DNA from: Flavobacteriaceae bacterium
GTDB taxonomy: Bacteria; Bacteroidota; Bacteroidia; Flavobacteriales; Flavobacteriaceae
Length of the DNA stretch: 18,256 nucleotides
Reading direction: 5' to 3'
Assembly: GCA_030625995.1 (NCBI GenBank)
Contig: DAOUPU010000031.1
Span: 1-18,256, forward strand
In this document: positions 1 through 8,679 of the stretch, in pieces
Layout of the letters: every line of letters starts with the position of its first letter
Position numbering within the stretch: the first letter of the stretch is position 1
The notes under the pieces: generated by a model
What the model was told of the DNA's origin: nothing
What the model saw: the letters and a program-made list of their open reading frames with translations, nothing else
The model's database searches: none
Translations under genes and position numbers: made by a program

Positions 1-86
1 TGATTAAAAAAAATCATGGGAGAGCGGAGCGGTTCCATCTGTTTACAAATTTTGGAATTACTTTATGTTTTTAAAATTTTAACCAG

Positions 87-1082
87 ATGAATAAGAAACC
101 TAAAATTGCTGTTATCGGAGGTGGAAGTTGGGCGACTGCCATTGTTAAAATGTTATCAGAAAATCTTGAAGAAGTAGGCTGGTATATGCGGAGCGTTTAT
201 ATAGTTGAACACATTAAATTAAATAAGCACAATCCTAATTATTTAAGTTCTGCAGAGCTTCACCCTGAAAAATTATTCTTTTCACATGATATTAATGAGA
301 TGATCGACTACGCTGATTATCTCATATTTGTTGTACCATCAGCATTTTTGAAAGCAGAATTGGATAAAATTGACGTTTCACTTGAAGGAAAAATAATTTT
401 TTCTGCTATTAAAGGAATAGTTCCGGAGTCAGGATTAATTGTAGGAGAGCATTTTCATGAAAAATTACAGGTCCCATTTAAAAATATAGGAGTTATTACC
501 GGACCATGTCATGCGGAAGAAGTTGCAATGGAAAGATTATCCTACTTAACCATTGCCTGTCAGGATGATAAGAAGGCGAAATGTTTGGCCAGTCTCTTAG
601 CTAGCAGATACATAAAAACTAAAATTTCGGATGATATTATTGGTACAGAGTACGCTGCCATGTTAAAAAATATTTATGCAATAGCTGCCGGAATTGCACA
701 CGGATTAGGTTATGGAGACAATTTCCAATCTGTTTTGATGTCCAATTCTATTCGAGAAATGAAAAGGTTTATTAAAAAAGTACATGAAATGAAAAGAAAC
801 ATCAACAACTCTGCATATTTAGGAGATTTGTTGGTTACCGGATATTCTACATTTAGTAGAAACAGAATGTTTGGAAATATGATAGGAAAAGGATATACCG
901 TAAAATCGGCAATGCTCGAAATGAGCATGGTTGCAGAAGGGTATTACGCAACAAAAAGTGCCTTCCTGATCAATCAGAAAAACGAGGCTAAAACTCCAAT
1001 AATCAATACTGTTTATGCCATTTTATATCAAAAAAAAGATGCTAAAATAGAGCTTCGCAAATTAACCGATCTGATAGATTAG
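87..1082 (+). CDS. gpsA: NAD(P)H-dependent glycerol-3-phosphate dehydrogenase
   Basis: This cytosolic enzyme reduces dihydroxyacetone phosphate to sn-glycerol-3-phosphate, the backbone precursor of phospholipids. The 331-residue protein has the usual family length. An N-terminal Rossmann fold opens with the dinucleotide-binding motif IAVIGGGSWATA (residues 7-18). The family motif GPCHAEEV lies near residue 140, and the catalytic-lysine segment LKNIYAIAAGIAHGLGYGDN near residue 195. The C-terminal helical domain contains the SRNRMFG motif near residue 260. The ATG at 87 begins just before the Rossmann motif, so no longer start is needed; no Shine-Dalgarno sequence is visible. The gene converges on pyruvate carboxylase with only 12 bases between the two stop codons. 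I see no convincing promoter in the 86 bases upstream, which may mean the promoter lies outside the window. The assignment is secure. Confidence 0.96.
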   Translation: MNKKPKIAVIGGGSWATAIVKMLSENLEEVGWYMRSVYIVEHIKLNKHNPNYLSSAELHPEKLFFSHDINEMIDYADYLIFVVPSAFLKAELDKIDVSLEGKIIFSAIKGIVPESGLIVGEHFHEKLQVPFKNIGVITGPCHAEEVAMERLSYLTIACQDDKKAKCLASLLASRYIKTKISDDIIGTEYAAMLKNIYAIAAGIAHGLGYGDNFQSVLMSNSIREMKRFIKKVHEMKRNINNSAYLGDLLVTGYSTFSRNRMFGNMIGKGYTVKSAMLEMSMVAEGYYATKSAFLINQKNEAKTPIINTVYAILYQKKDAKIELRKLTDLID

Positions 1083-1094
1083 TTTCAATGTCTA

Positions 1095-4000
1095 TTAACT
1101 TACCGTTAGTATCAAATCATCAGCATTGACTATTTCACCCGATTTTAAATGAATTTTTTCAATTGTAAAATCTGTCGGAGCTGTTATGGTTGTTTCCATT
1201 TTCATGGCTTCTATTATAAATAATGGTTCATTCCTCTTAATTTTTTCACCTTTCTCAACAAATATTTGTGATAACAAACCTTGCAATGGAGCACCCATAT
1301 GTTTCTCATTATCAGGATCAATTTTCTCATTTTCATGCCTTTCAATATTAAGTGATTGATCTAATATCTGAATATTTCGTGATTGTCCATTTACTTTAAA
1401 AAATACGGTTCTATAACCATCAGAATTAGGCTTGTTGATAGAAAGTAATTCAATATTAATAACTTTACCTGTGTCAATTTGAATCATTATTTCTTCTCCC
1501 TCTTCCAATCCATAAAAGAAATTTTTAGTTGGAATTCGGGTGATATTACCATATTCTAAATAATGCTCATGAGCATCATCCCAAACTTTTGGGTATAACT
1601 TGTATGATAAAAATTCTGTGAATTCCAATTCATGAGGACGGCCTTTTTGGTATTTGGCTTTAAATGAATTGAACTCCTTTTCAAAATCTACAGGTTCTAA
1701 ATGTGCATTTGGTCTGTTGGTATACGGTTTTTCATTTCTTAATATTATTTTTTGCAATTTCTTTGGGAATCCTCCAACCGGTTGTCCCAGATCACCTCTA
1801 AAAAAACTTTTTACCGATTCCGGAAATGAAATATTCTCTCCTTTTTCTATTACATCACTAATTGTTAAATTATTACTCACCAGATACAAGGCCATATCAC
1901 CAACCACTTTTGAACTTGGAGTTACCTTAATAATATTCCCAAATAATTCATTTACATCGCTATACATCCTGGTGATCTCATGAAATCGATCGCCCAAACC
2001 CAAAGATTGTGCCTGGGGTTTTAGATTGGAATATTGCCCACCCGGAATTTCATGCTTATACACCTCCCCTGTACCGGCCCTTAGTCCTGATTCAAACGGA
2101 TAATAATATTCTCGAACTGCCTCCCAATAATTAGAATATTCAAACATAGAATTTGAATTCATTGGATTGTTTCGTTCGTGATATTTTAACATCTCAACAA
2201 TAGAGTTGAAATTAGGCTGTGAGGTTAAACCTGACAGTCCGCCCAGAGCGACATCAACAACATCTACCCCTGCTTCGATAGCCTTTAAATAAGTTGCAGC
2301 CTGTATGGAGGAGGTATCATGCGTATGTAAATGAATGGGTATTTTTATTTCAGATTTTAAAGCGGTAATCAATTCCGTTGCCGCATAAGGTTTTAATAAA
2401 CCCGCCATATCCTTTATAGATAAAATATGTGCTCCGGCATTTTCAATATCTTTCGCCAGTTGTAAATAATATTTTAGAGTGTATTTGGAATTATTTGGAT
2501 CGAGCAGATCACCGGTATAGCTAATCGCTCCTTCCGCTAAACCGTTGGTTCTTTTTCGTACATATTCTATTGCCGGACCAATAGACTGCATCCAATTTAG
2601 AGAATCAAATATTCTAAATATATCTACTCCGGTTTCCCATGCTTTTTCCACAAATGACTCGATCAGATTATCCGGGTAAGCGGCATAGCCAACACCATTA
2701 GACCCTCTTAAAAGCATTTGTAGTAAAATATTTGGCATTGCCTGACGCAGTAGAGTTAATCTACCCCAGGGATTTTCGTGTAAAAACCGCATACAAACAT
2801 CAAATGTAGCCCCTCCCCATACTTCCATACTAAAAATTTCAGGATTGTTCTTTGAGTATCCTTCAGCAACTTTCAGCATATCCAAAGTCCTCATTCTGGT
2901 TGCCAGGAGACTTTGATGAGCATCCCTCATTGTAGTATCTGTATAATGGATCTTCTTTTCTTTTTTGAGCCATTCACTAAACTTTTCCGGTCCTAATTTC
3001 GTCAGCAGGTCTTTAGTGCCTTTAGGATGTTTGGAGTACATGTCCCAGGAAGGAATAACAGGATTTGGAAATACTTTATTTGGATTGAACTCCTTTATAT
3101 TTGGATTTCCATTAATAGTGATATTAGCCAAATATTTTACAATTTTACTTGCTCTGTCTCTGGATATTTTAAATTTGAATAGTTCTGGTGTATCAGCTAT
3201 AAAATTGACAGTCACTTTTCCAACCTGAAGAGAAGGATGTCTTAATAAATTTTGTAAGAACGGAATGTTAGTTTTTACGCCTCTAATTCTAAATTCACTT
3301 AAAGTTCTGATCATTTTTCGAATAGAACCATCTAATGTTCTACTGTGAGCCGAAACTTTCACCAACATAGAATCAAAGAAAGGAGACACTTTTACACCCT
3401 GATATAAACTTCCGGCATCTAATCTGATTCCAAAACCTGAAGCACTTCTATAAGTGGTAATTGTACCGTAATCAGGTTTAAAATCATTGGAAGGGTCCTC
3501 TGTGGTTATTCTGCATTGTATGGCAAATCCACTAATCGTTATACTGTCCTGATCGTAAATTTTTATCTGTCTGTCATTCAATTTATATCCTCCGGCAACA
3601 AAAAGCTGGGTCTTCACCAAATCTATATTGGTAATCATTTCAGTAACAGTATGTTCAACTTGAATTCTGGGATTTACTTCAATAAAATAGATACTATCAT
3701 CATGATCAACTAAGAATTCAACCGTGCCAATGTTATTATAATTGACGGCTTTAGCTATGCTTATCGCGTAGTGAAAAAGTTTTTGACGAATACCGTCACT
3801 AATTCCATAAGAAGGAGCTATTTCAACCACTTTTTGATAACGGCGCTGTACTGAACAATCTCTTTCAAACAGATGCACTAAATTACCATGATTATCAGCA
3901 GCAATTTGAACTTCAATATGTTTCGGGTTTGCAATAAATTTTTCTAAAAAAACAGTGTCATCTCCAAAAGCATTTAAAGCCTCACGTTTGCTTTCGGGAT

Positions 4001-4547
4001 AGGACTTTTCCAAACCTTGTATATCCCTTATCACACGCATTCCTCTTCCGCCACCTCCCGATGCCGCTTTTAACATAACGGGAAATCCTATTCGAACGGC
4101 TTCTTTTATCGCAATTTGAATACTTGTAAGATCTTTATTACTACTTTCAATGATTGGAACACCGTTCTCAACCGCAACTCTTTTGGCTTTTATTTTATCC
4201 CCTAAGGCCCCCAAAACTTCAGGTTTCGGACCGATAAAAATGATACTATTTTCTTTACATTTTCTTGCGAATTCTTCGTTCTCACTCAAAAACCCATATC
4301 CGGGATGAATGGCATCCACCCCTTTTTCTTTGGCAATTTTAATAATTGCCTGTATGTCCAAATAGGGTTTTAATGGTTGGTCATCTGTACCTATCTGGTA
4401 TGATTCATCACTTTTGAAACGATGCAGGGAATACCTATCCTCAAAAGTGTAAATACCAACGGTTTTGATATTAATTTCGTTACATGCTCTAAATATTCGA
4501 ATTGCAATTTCGCCGCGGTTGGCAACAAGTACTTTTTTAATTTTCAT
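1095..4547 (-). CDS. pyc: Pyruvate carboxylase (single-chain, biotin-dependent)
   Basis: The enzyme carboxylates pyruvate to oxaloacetate using ATP and bicarbonate, an anaplerotic reaction in the cytosol. At 1150 residues it has the full length of single-chain pyruvate carboxylases. Domains in order: biotin carboxylase (about 1-450) with the ATP-grasp glycine loop SGGGGRGM (163-170) and the EVNPRIQVEHT motif (290-300); carboxyltransferase (about 530-810) starting at DTTMRDAHQS (537-546), with the carboxylated-lysine motif IKDMAG (K712) and metal ligands HLHTHDT (739-745); a conserved carboxylase region; and a C-terminal biotinyl domain with EAMKME, biotinylated at K1116. No key residue is missing. 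It appears to be a single-gene transcript from a promoter at 4577-4607. Neighbours do not suggest a functional link. Confidence 0.97.
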   Translation of the reverse strand: MKIKKVLVANRGEIAIRIFRACNEINIKTVGIYTFEDRYSLHRFKSDESYQIGTDDQPLKPYLDIQAIIKIAKEKGVDAIHPGYGFLSENEEFARKCKENSIIFIGPKPEVLGALGDKIKAKRVAVENGVPIIESSNKDLTSIQIAIKEAVRIGFPVMLKAASGGGGRGMRVIRDIQGLEKSYPESKREALNAFGDDTVFLEKFIANPKHIEVQIAADNHGNLVHLFERDCSVQRRYQKVVEIAPSYGISDGIRQKLFHYAISIAKAVNYNNIGTVEFLVDHDDSIYFIEVNPRIQVEHTVTEMITNIDLVKTQLFVAGGYKLNDRQIKIYDQDSITISGFAIQCRITTEDPSNDFKPDYGTITTYRSASGFGIRLDAGSLYQGVKVSPFFDSMLVKVSAHSRTLDGSIRKMIRTLSEFRIRGVKTNIPFLQNLLRHPSLQVGKVTVNFIADTPELFKFKISRDRASKIVKYLANITINGNPNIKEFNPNKVFPNPVIPSWDMYSKHPKGTKDLLTKLGPEKFSEWLKKEKKIHYTDTTMRDAHQSLLATRMRTLDMLKVAEGYSKNNPEIFSMEVWGGATFDVCMRFLHENPWGRLTLLRQAMPNILLQMLLRGSNGVGYAAYPDNLIESFVEKAWETGVDIFRIFDSLNWMQSIGPAIEYVRKRTNGLAEGAISYTGDLLDPNNSKYTLKYYLQLAKDIENAGAHILSIKDMAGLLKPYAATELITALKSEIKIPIHLHTHDTSSIQAATYLKAIEAGVDVVDVALGGLSGLTSQPNFNSIVEMLKYHERNNPMNSNSMFEYSNYWEAVREYYYPFESGLRAGTGEVYKHEIPGGQYSNLKPQAQSLGLGDRFHEITRMYSDVNELFGNIIKVTPSSKVVGDMALYLVSNNLTISDVIEKGENISFPESVKSFFRGDLGQPVGGFPKKLQKIILRNEKPYTNRPNAHLEPVDFEKEFNSFKAKYQKGRPHELEFTEFLSYKLYPKVWDDAHEHYLEYGNITRIPTKNFFYGLEEGEEIMIQIDTGKVINIELLSINKPNSDGYRTVFFKVNGQSRNIQILDQSLNIERHENEKIDPDNEKHMGAPLQGLLSQIFVEKGEKIKRNEPLFIIEAMKMETTITAPTDFTIEKIHLKSGEIVNADDLILTVS

Positions 4548-4576
4548 TTTAGAAGGCCATTAGTTGATTGCTTTGC

Positions 4577-4607
4577 TAAAGTTAGAAAACTAATAGATCT
4601 ATTCAAA
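4577..4607 (-). promoter_or_regulatory. Candidate promoter of pyc (Bacteroidota type)
   Basis: Read on the minus strand, TTTG (4607-4604) is followed after 19 bases by TAACTTTA (4584-4577). This matches the Bacteroidota -33/-7 consensus TTTG / TAnnTTTG with one mismatch in the -7 box. Transcription would start near 4570, about 23 bases before the pyc start codon. Confidence 0.5.
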
Positions 4608-4737
4608 GTGTCTTGACGTAAAAATTATATTGGTTAATGACATTTCGTGAGCGTTTAAGTTTTTGTCCAAATTAAAAATTCGAGGAGTATATAATATTTG
4701 AAAATCTAATAGAACCAGAAAATTTGTTTTTCTCTTT

Positions 4738-4784
4738 CTTGTTTTTTCATTTTTTTAATGACAAAAAAACGAAACAAAAAAGTC
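4738..4784. repeat. A/T-rich imperfect hairpin downstream of metH
   Basis: A T-rich arm (about 4739-4757) is followed by an A-rich arm (about 4764-4782) around the short loop AATGAC. The first seven pairs next to the loop are continuous T:A pairs, followed by mismatches. It lies about 250 bases past the metH stop codon and before pyc, so it could act as a terminator, but it is far from the stop codon. It may equally be part of a dispersed non-coding repeat. Confidence 0.4.
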
Positions 4785-4816
4785 ATGGCTTACAAATAGA
4801 AATCATCCCAAACTTC

Positions 4817-4889
4817 ATATGTGTTAACTGCGGTCGGGTGATTTCCTTGAGACCCTCTGCGGAACTACCCGATCTTACTAAACACATAT
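4817..4889. repeat. Nested palindromic element, 73 bp
   Basis: The outer arms ATATGTGTT (4817-4825) and AACACATAT (4881-4889) are perfectly complementary. An inner pair TCGGGT (4834-4839) / ACCCGA (4867-4872) is also complementary, and TTCC / GGAA and GAG / CTC can continue the stem. The element is richer in G and C than its surroundings. It occupies the 488-bp gene-free stretch between metH (stop at 5036) and pyc (start at 4547). No protein is supported here. It reads as a dispersed intergenic repeat or a structured RNA rather than a gene. Confidence 0.5.
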
Positions 4890-5035
4890 TTTGATTGAAA
4901 TAATTACTCTTTGAAGGCCAAATCCCCTCTTGAGTAAATTCATAACTCCTTCTGGAATCTAATTTCTTTTCGCCATGAAATGAGGCTGAACCTTTTTTGA
5001 ATCTCTTTTAAGAAATTTGAGCACCTACTAATTCT

Positions 5036-8000
5036 TTAATCAGCGATCACAGGATGCAGCCATTTTTTGGCAACCTCTATTTCAATTCCCTTGCGATTCG
5101 CGTAATCCTCAATTTGATCCTTAGTTATTTTACCCAGACCAAAATACTTTGCCATTGAATTACCGAAATAATATCCTGATACAGCAGCGGCTGGCCACAT
5201 GGCCAGGCTTTCAGTTAGGGAAACACCTATAGTTTTTTCCACATCCAGAAGTTTCCAAATTGTTTCTTTCTCTAAATGATCCGGGCAAGAAGGATATCCG
5301 GGAGCCGGTCTGATTCCTTTATAAGTTTCTTTAATCAGCTCATCATTCGTTAAATCTTCCTGAGCGGAATATCCCCAATGTCTGGTGCGTATTTGTTTGT
5401 GTAAATATTCTGCAAAGGCCTCTGCAAATCTATCAGCTATTGCTTGAACCATTATGGCGCTATAATCATCATCTTTTTCTTTATAAGTCTTGGCCAATTC
5501 ATCCGCTCCAAAAATTGCAACACAAAATGCACCCATATAATCTGTGCGACCACTATCTTTTGGTGCTATAAAATCAGCTAAGGCGATATTTGGCGCTCCT
5601 TCCCGCTTTTTTGATTGCTGCCGCAAGGTTCTGAAGATCTCAATTTCCTTTCCTTTTTTCTGAATAGAAATGTCGTCGTTGTTAATGGTATTGGCTTCAA
5701 ACAATCCAAATAAAGCTTTTGGCATTAAAGATTGGTTTGCAATGATGTCATTCATCATTTTTTGGGCATCCTCGTATAAATGAGCCGCTTGTTCTCCAAC
5801 AACTTTATCCTTTAATATTTTTGGAAATTTGCCATGTAGATCCCATGATCTAAAAAACGGACTCCAATCAACAAAAGGCAACAGTTCCTTTAAACTTATT
5901 TGTTTTAGAATCTGTACTCCCATTTCTTTTGGCTTTACAATAGTGGAAGTATCCCAATCAATTTTAAACTTATTGTTCCGAGCTTCTTCAATGGTCACAT
6001 AAGATTTTGCTTTTCCTCGTGTTAAGAATTTTTCACGAAAATCATCATAATCCTTCTTCAATTTTGAAATATACTCATTGGAAGATTTTTTGTTGAGCAG
6101 ATCTCCCACTACGGTTACTGCTCTGGAAGCATCATGAACATAAACAACTGCATTTTTGTATTCCGGATTTATCTTGACCGCGGTATGAGCCTTTGACGTA
6201 GTTGCCCCACCGATCAATAATGGAATTTCAAAATTTTGACGCTCCATCTCTTTTGCCAAATAAACCATTTCATCCAGCGATGGAGTAATTAATCCTGAAA
6301 GTCCAATAATATCAACATTTTCCTTTTTTGCCGTCTCAATGATTTTTTCAGGAGGAACCATTACCCCTAAATCGACAATTTCATAATTGTTACAGCTTAA
6401 TACTACGCTTACAATATTTTTACCAATATCATGTACATCGCCTTTTACAGTTGCCATTAACACCTTTCCCATACCATGAGCCCCTCCCGTCCCCGGAGGG
6501 GAAGTTATGAGTTGTTTTCTAATTTCTTCTAATGCTTTATCCAAATTCGATAAAACCTCATCGTTTGTAAATCGAATTACACGATAACCTTCTTTTTCTA
6601 ACCATAATGTTCTTTCTTTGTCATTAGTCTTATTATCAGGTAGTTGATGTATTAATCCATCGATCTCAATTATTAGATTAGCTCTTAAACATATAAAATC
6701 AACAATAAAATTCCCTATAATATGCTGCCTTCTAAATTTATATCCTTCTAATTTTTTACCACTCAACACATCCCACATTAAGGACTCTGTCTTCGTAGGT
6801 TTACTCCTCATTGTTTTTGCATAATCCTTAAGTAATCTATAAAGCACCGGATCTGCAGTTTCCCAGTGGTAAGTCCCCTTGGGGGATTTAGGGGCGGCCC
6901 TTTTAGCTTCCTCAATAAACGGATTTAAATAAGCTACCGCTTTTTTCATAACACGTGCTGATTTAACCACCTGAGGTAAAAACATTTTTCCGGATCCGAA
7001 GAGATCTCCAACTACATCCATCCCGGTCATTAAATTTCCTTCTATAACTTCAATTGGTTCAGAAGCCTTTAATCGAGCTTCCTCTATATCTTCAATAATA
7101 TAGGCATCAACCCCTTTTACGAGAGCATGTGTTATTCTTTCTTGTAGCGTATTTTCTCTCCATAATTCATCAATAATTTTTTCTTTTTTGGTGCCTTTTA
7201 CAGTTTCTGCAATATCCAATAACCTTTCTGTGGCATCGGAACGTCTGTCTAAAATCACATCTTCAACACGTTCTAACAGATCCTTTGGTATATCATCATA
7301 AACCTCTAACATGGCAGGATTTACAATTCCGATGTTCATTCCGGCCTGAATGGCATGATATAGAAAAACGGAATGCATTGCTTCCCTAACAGTATTATTT
7401 CCTCTAAACGAAAAGGATACATTGCTCACCCCTCCACTAACACTTACATTAGGTAAATTTTTTCTTACCCAACGCGTAGCTTCAATAAAATCAATTGCAT
7501 TTTTTCGGTGTTCTTCCATTCCCGTTGCGACAGGAAATATATTCAGATCAAAAATAATATCTTCTGATGGGAAGCCAACCATATCAACCAAAACACGATA
7601 GGAACGCTCGGCAATTTCAATGCGTCTTTGATAATTATCTGCCTGGCCTTTTTCGTCAAAGGCCATTACGATTATAGCCGCACCATAACGTTTAACTTGT
7701 GTAGCCTGCCAAACAAAATTTTCCTCTCCTTCTTTCAAGGAAATAGAATTTACAACACATTTTCCCTGAACTACTTGTAAACCAGCTTCAATGATTTCCC
7801 ATTTTGAGCTATCGATCATAATAGGCACCCTGCATATATCCGGTTCTGCCGCAATTAGATTTAAGAAACGAACCATAGATTCTTTTCCATCGATCAACCC
7901 ATCATCCATATTAATATCGATGATCTGTGCACCCCCATCCACCTGATGACGTGCAATTGCCAGTGCCTCATCAAATTTTTCCTCTTTTATCAAACGCAAA

Positions 8001-8143
8001 AATTTGCGAGACCCAGCAACATTGGCTCGTTCACCAACATTTATAAAATTGCTGTTTTCGCTTAAGATCAGAGGTTCTAATCCTGAAAGATGCATGTACT
8101 TTCTTTGGTTATTTTTTGTTGATTGTTGGTTGTTGGGTTCCAT
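5036..8143 (-). CDS. metH: Cobalamin-dependent methionine synthase, folate/B12/activation half, with internal DUF559 nuclease domain
   Basis: Together with the homocysteine-domain protein encoded at 8762-9763 this forms methionine synthase, which transfers the methyl group of 5-methyltetrahydrofolate to homocysteine through cobalamin. Domains of the 1035-residue protein: pterin-binding (about 25-290, with DINMDDG at 76-82), cap helices (about 300-412), an extra DUF559 block (about 415-557), cobalamin-binding Rossmann domain with D569-x-H571-x-x-G574, SGL (616-618) and GG (645-646), then the AdoMet-binding activation domain (about 700-1035) with DWSPFF (759-764) and [12 protein letters not shown] (945-956). 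All cobalamin and activation motifs are intact, and the reading frame runs uninterrupted through the extra block. The first 14 residues (asparagine/glutamine-rich) come from a repeat, so the ancestral start may be Met17 at 8095, just before HLSGLEPL. Splitting of MetH is known in Bacteroidota; the nuclease insertion is not normal for the family. Confidence 0.95.
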   Translation of the reverse strand: MEPNNQQSTKNNQRKYMHLSGLEPLILSENSNFINVGERANVAGSRKFLRLIKEEKFDEALAIARHQVDGGAQIIDINMDDGLIDGKESMVRFLNLIAAEPDICRVPIMIDSSKWEIIEAGLQVVQGKCVVNSISLKEGEENFVWQATQVKRYGAAIIVMAFDEKGQADNYQRRIEIAERSYRVLVDMVGFPSEDIIFDLNIFPVATGMEEHRKNAIDFIEATRWVRKNLPNVSVSGGVSNVSFSFRGNNTVREAMHSVFLYHAIQAGMNIGIVNPAMLEVYDDIPKDLLERVEDVILDRRSDATERLLDIAETVKGTKKEKIIDELWRENTLQERITHALVKGVDAYIIEDIEEARLKASEPIEVIEGNLMTGMDVVGDLFGSGKMFLPQVVKSARVMKKAVAYLNPFIEEAKRAAPKSPKGTYHWETADPVLYRLLKDYAKTMRSKPTKTESLMWDVLSGKKLEGYKFRRQHIIGNFIVDFICLRANLIIEIDGLIHQLPDNKTNDKERTLWLEKEGYRVIRFTNDEVLSNLDKALEEIRKQLITSPPGTGGAHGMGKVLMATVKGDVHDIGKNIVSVVLSCNNYEIVDLGVMVPPEKIIETAKKENVDIIGLSGLITPSLDEMVYLAKEMERQNFEIPLLIGGATTSKAHTAVKINPEYKNAVVYVHDASRAVTVVGDLLNKKSSNEYISKLKKDYDDFREKFLTRGKAKSYVTIEEARNNKFKIDWDTSTIVKPKEMGVQILKQISLKELLPFVDWSPFFRSWDLHGKFPKILKDKVVGEQAAHLYEDAQKMMNDIIANQSLMPKALFGLFEANTINNDDISIQKKGKEIEIFRTLRQQSKKREGAPNIALADFIAPKDSGRTDYMGAFCVAIFGADELAKTYKEKDDDYSAIMVQAIADRFAEAFAEYLHKQIRTRHWGYSAQEDLTNDELIKETYKGIRPAPGYPSCPDHLEKETIWKLLDVEKTIGVSLTESLAMWPAAAVSGYYFGNSMAKYFGLGKITKDQIEDYANRKGIEIEVAKKWLHPVIAD
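6481..6501. repeat. Palindrome at the 3' end of the DUF559 cassette
   Basis: CCCCTCC (6481-6487) and GGAGGGG (6495-6501) form a perfect 7-bp stem around a 7-base loop. The element is strikingly G/C-rich in an A/T-rich gene and is translated on the minus strand as SPPGTGGA, directly before the cobalamin-binding domain. Confidence 0.75.
6874..6894. repeat. C/G-rich palindrome at the 5' end of the DUF559 cassette
   Basis: TCCCC (6874-6878) pairs with GGGGA (6882-6886); a further AGGGG run ends at 6894. On the minus strand it reads CCCCTAAATCCCCCAAGGGG and is translated as PKSPKG. This motif resembles, from memory, a dispersed Bacteroidota repeat. It marks the start of the inserted block, as the element at 6481-6501 marks its end. 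Confidence 0.65.
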
Positions 8144-8169
8144 AGCTATTGAAAGATAAACTTGTTTTC
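8115..8169. repeat. Direct repeat, copy 1 (overlaps metH start)
   Basis: This copy opens with TTTGTTGAT (8115-8123), continues through a GTTG-rich stretch, and has a 24-base core at 8138-8161 that matches 8632-8655 at 20 of 24 positions, followed by GTTTTC (8164-8169). It covers the metH start codon (8141-8143) and the first codons, so the protein's N-terminal [12 protein letters not shown] is repeat-derived. Confidence 0.75.
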
Positions 8170-8248
8170 TAATGAGAGTATTTTGTTGGTTGTTGGTTGT
8201 TGTTTGTTGATAGCTGTTGGTATTTGGTTTTGGTTTTTGGCCTCATAC

Positions 8249-8602
8249 CTATTTTGTTTTGTAATAGTTAATGAAACCGTTGAGCAATTTTTTACAAATA
8301 GTTATTTTATTCAACATCATTTCGCTTTTATTTTTAGAGACATAATCCATATCATTTGAAATATAAACTTGAGCTTCTAACTCGTATAAGGAACCTCTAG
8401 ATATATATAAAAAATGAATGGTTTCTTTCGAGGTTCGCCTTCCACACCCTTCTGCAATATTTGAAGGGACAGAAACTGCACATCTTCTAATTTGACTGGT
8501 TAAACCATAGATCTCTCTTTTTGGAAATGAAGCCGTTAATTCATAGACTAACTTAACCAATTCTCGACTCTCTGTCCAAACATTTAAATCTATATACTTC
8601 AT
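8249..8602 (-). CDS. Four-helix-bundle protein, S23/23S rRNA intervening-sequence family
   Basis: A 117-residue protein of the family first noted in 23S rRNA intervening sequences and related in fold to the Avd accessory protein of diversity-generating retroelements. The diagnostic pattern is present: DLNVW near the start, ELTASFPKREIYGLTSQIRR (21-40), SVPSNIAEG (44-52), a GRRTSKE stretch, HFLYISRGSLYELEAQV (63-79), and a final basic helix. Length is typical and no signal or membrane segment is seen. Its molecular role is unknown; other members form pentameric bundles with a basic surface that may bind nucleic acid. It lies on the same strand as both metH genes but has no metabolic link to them, and it sits inside a repeat-bounded block. 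The ATG at 8602 is right at the conserved N-terminus. Confidence 0.9.
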   Translation of the reverse strand: MKYIDLNVWTESRELVKLVYELTASFPKREIYGLTSQIRRCAVSVPSNIAEGCGRRTSKETIHFLYISRGSLYELEAQVYISNDMDYVSKNKSEMMLNKITICKKLLNGFINYYKTK

Positions 8603-8606
8603 GCTA

Positions 8607-8663
8607 TTTGTTGATAGTTGTTGGTTATTAGTTCTATAACTATTGAAAAGTAAACCGGTTTTC
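8607..8663. repeat. Direct repeat, copy 2 (upstream of the four-helix-bundle gene)
   Basis: This copy has the same order as copy 1: TTTGTTGAT (8607-8615), a GTTG-rich stretch, a 24-base core (8632-8655) and GTTTTC (8658-8663). It begins four bases upstream of the four-helix-bundle start codon, just as copy 1 covers the metH start. On the minus strand the core contains TACTTTTC, one mismatch from a -7 box, so each copy might provide a weak promoter for the gene after it. Confidence 0.75.
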
Positions 8664-8679
8664 GATTCTAACTTTCGCT

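Larger units (their letters stand above)
6470..6905 (-). mobile_element. In-frame DUF559 endonuclease-like cassette inside metH
   Basis: The block encodes MetH residues about 415-557, which have no counterpart in ordinary MetH. It contains the DUF559 (Vsr-like, PD-(D/E)XK fold) signature: TKTE (450-453), [16 protein letters not shown] (468-483), LIIEIDG (490-496), H499 and GYRVIRF (519-525). E453, D482, E493 and D495 are candidate catalytic acids. Both ends are small C/G palindromes (6481-6501 and 6874-6886) that are translated as SPPGTGG and PKSPKG. From palindrome to palindrome the block is about 420 bp, divisible by three, with no stop codon. I infer a mobile domain cassette because DUF559 proteins with such termini also occur as free-standing genes in Bacteroidota. 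The exact insertion boundaries are uncertain by a few codons. Confidence 0.8.

Noticed and set aside
16..90. 24-codon ORF ending in the gpsA start codon (ATGA overlap)
   Set aside because: It has no recognisable product, no start signal and unremarkable composition; such an overlap is expected by chance.
1654..1983. Antisense ORFs within pyc, cysI, SUMT and MFS genes
   Set aside because: They are reading-frame shadows of strongly conserved genes on the other strand, with no domain match or start signal of their own.
6470..6905. Intein or self-splicing intron in metH
   Set aside because: The block lacks a nucleophilic first residue, the intein block motifs and a His-Asn end, and DUF559 is not a splicing domain. 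It has an open reading frame throughout and no recognisable intron core, so it should stay in the protein.
8162..8359. Small plus-strand hydrophobic ORF of 65 codons
   Set aside because: It lies antisense to the four-helix-bundle gene and runs through GTTG-rich repeat sequence, which yields artificial hydrophobic residues.
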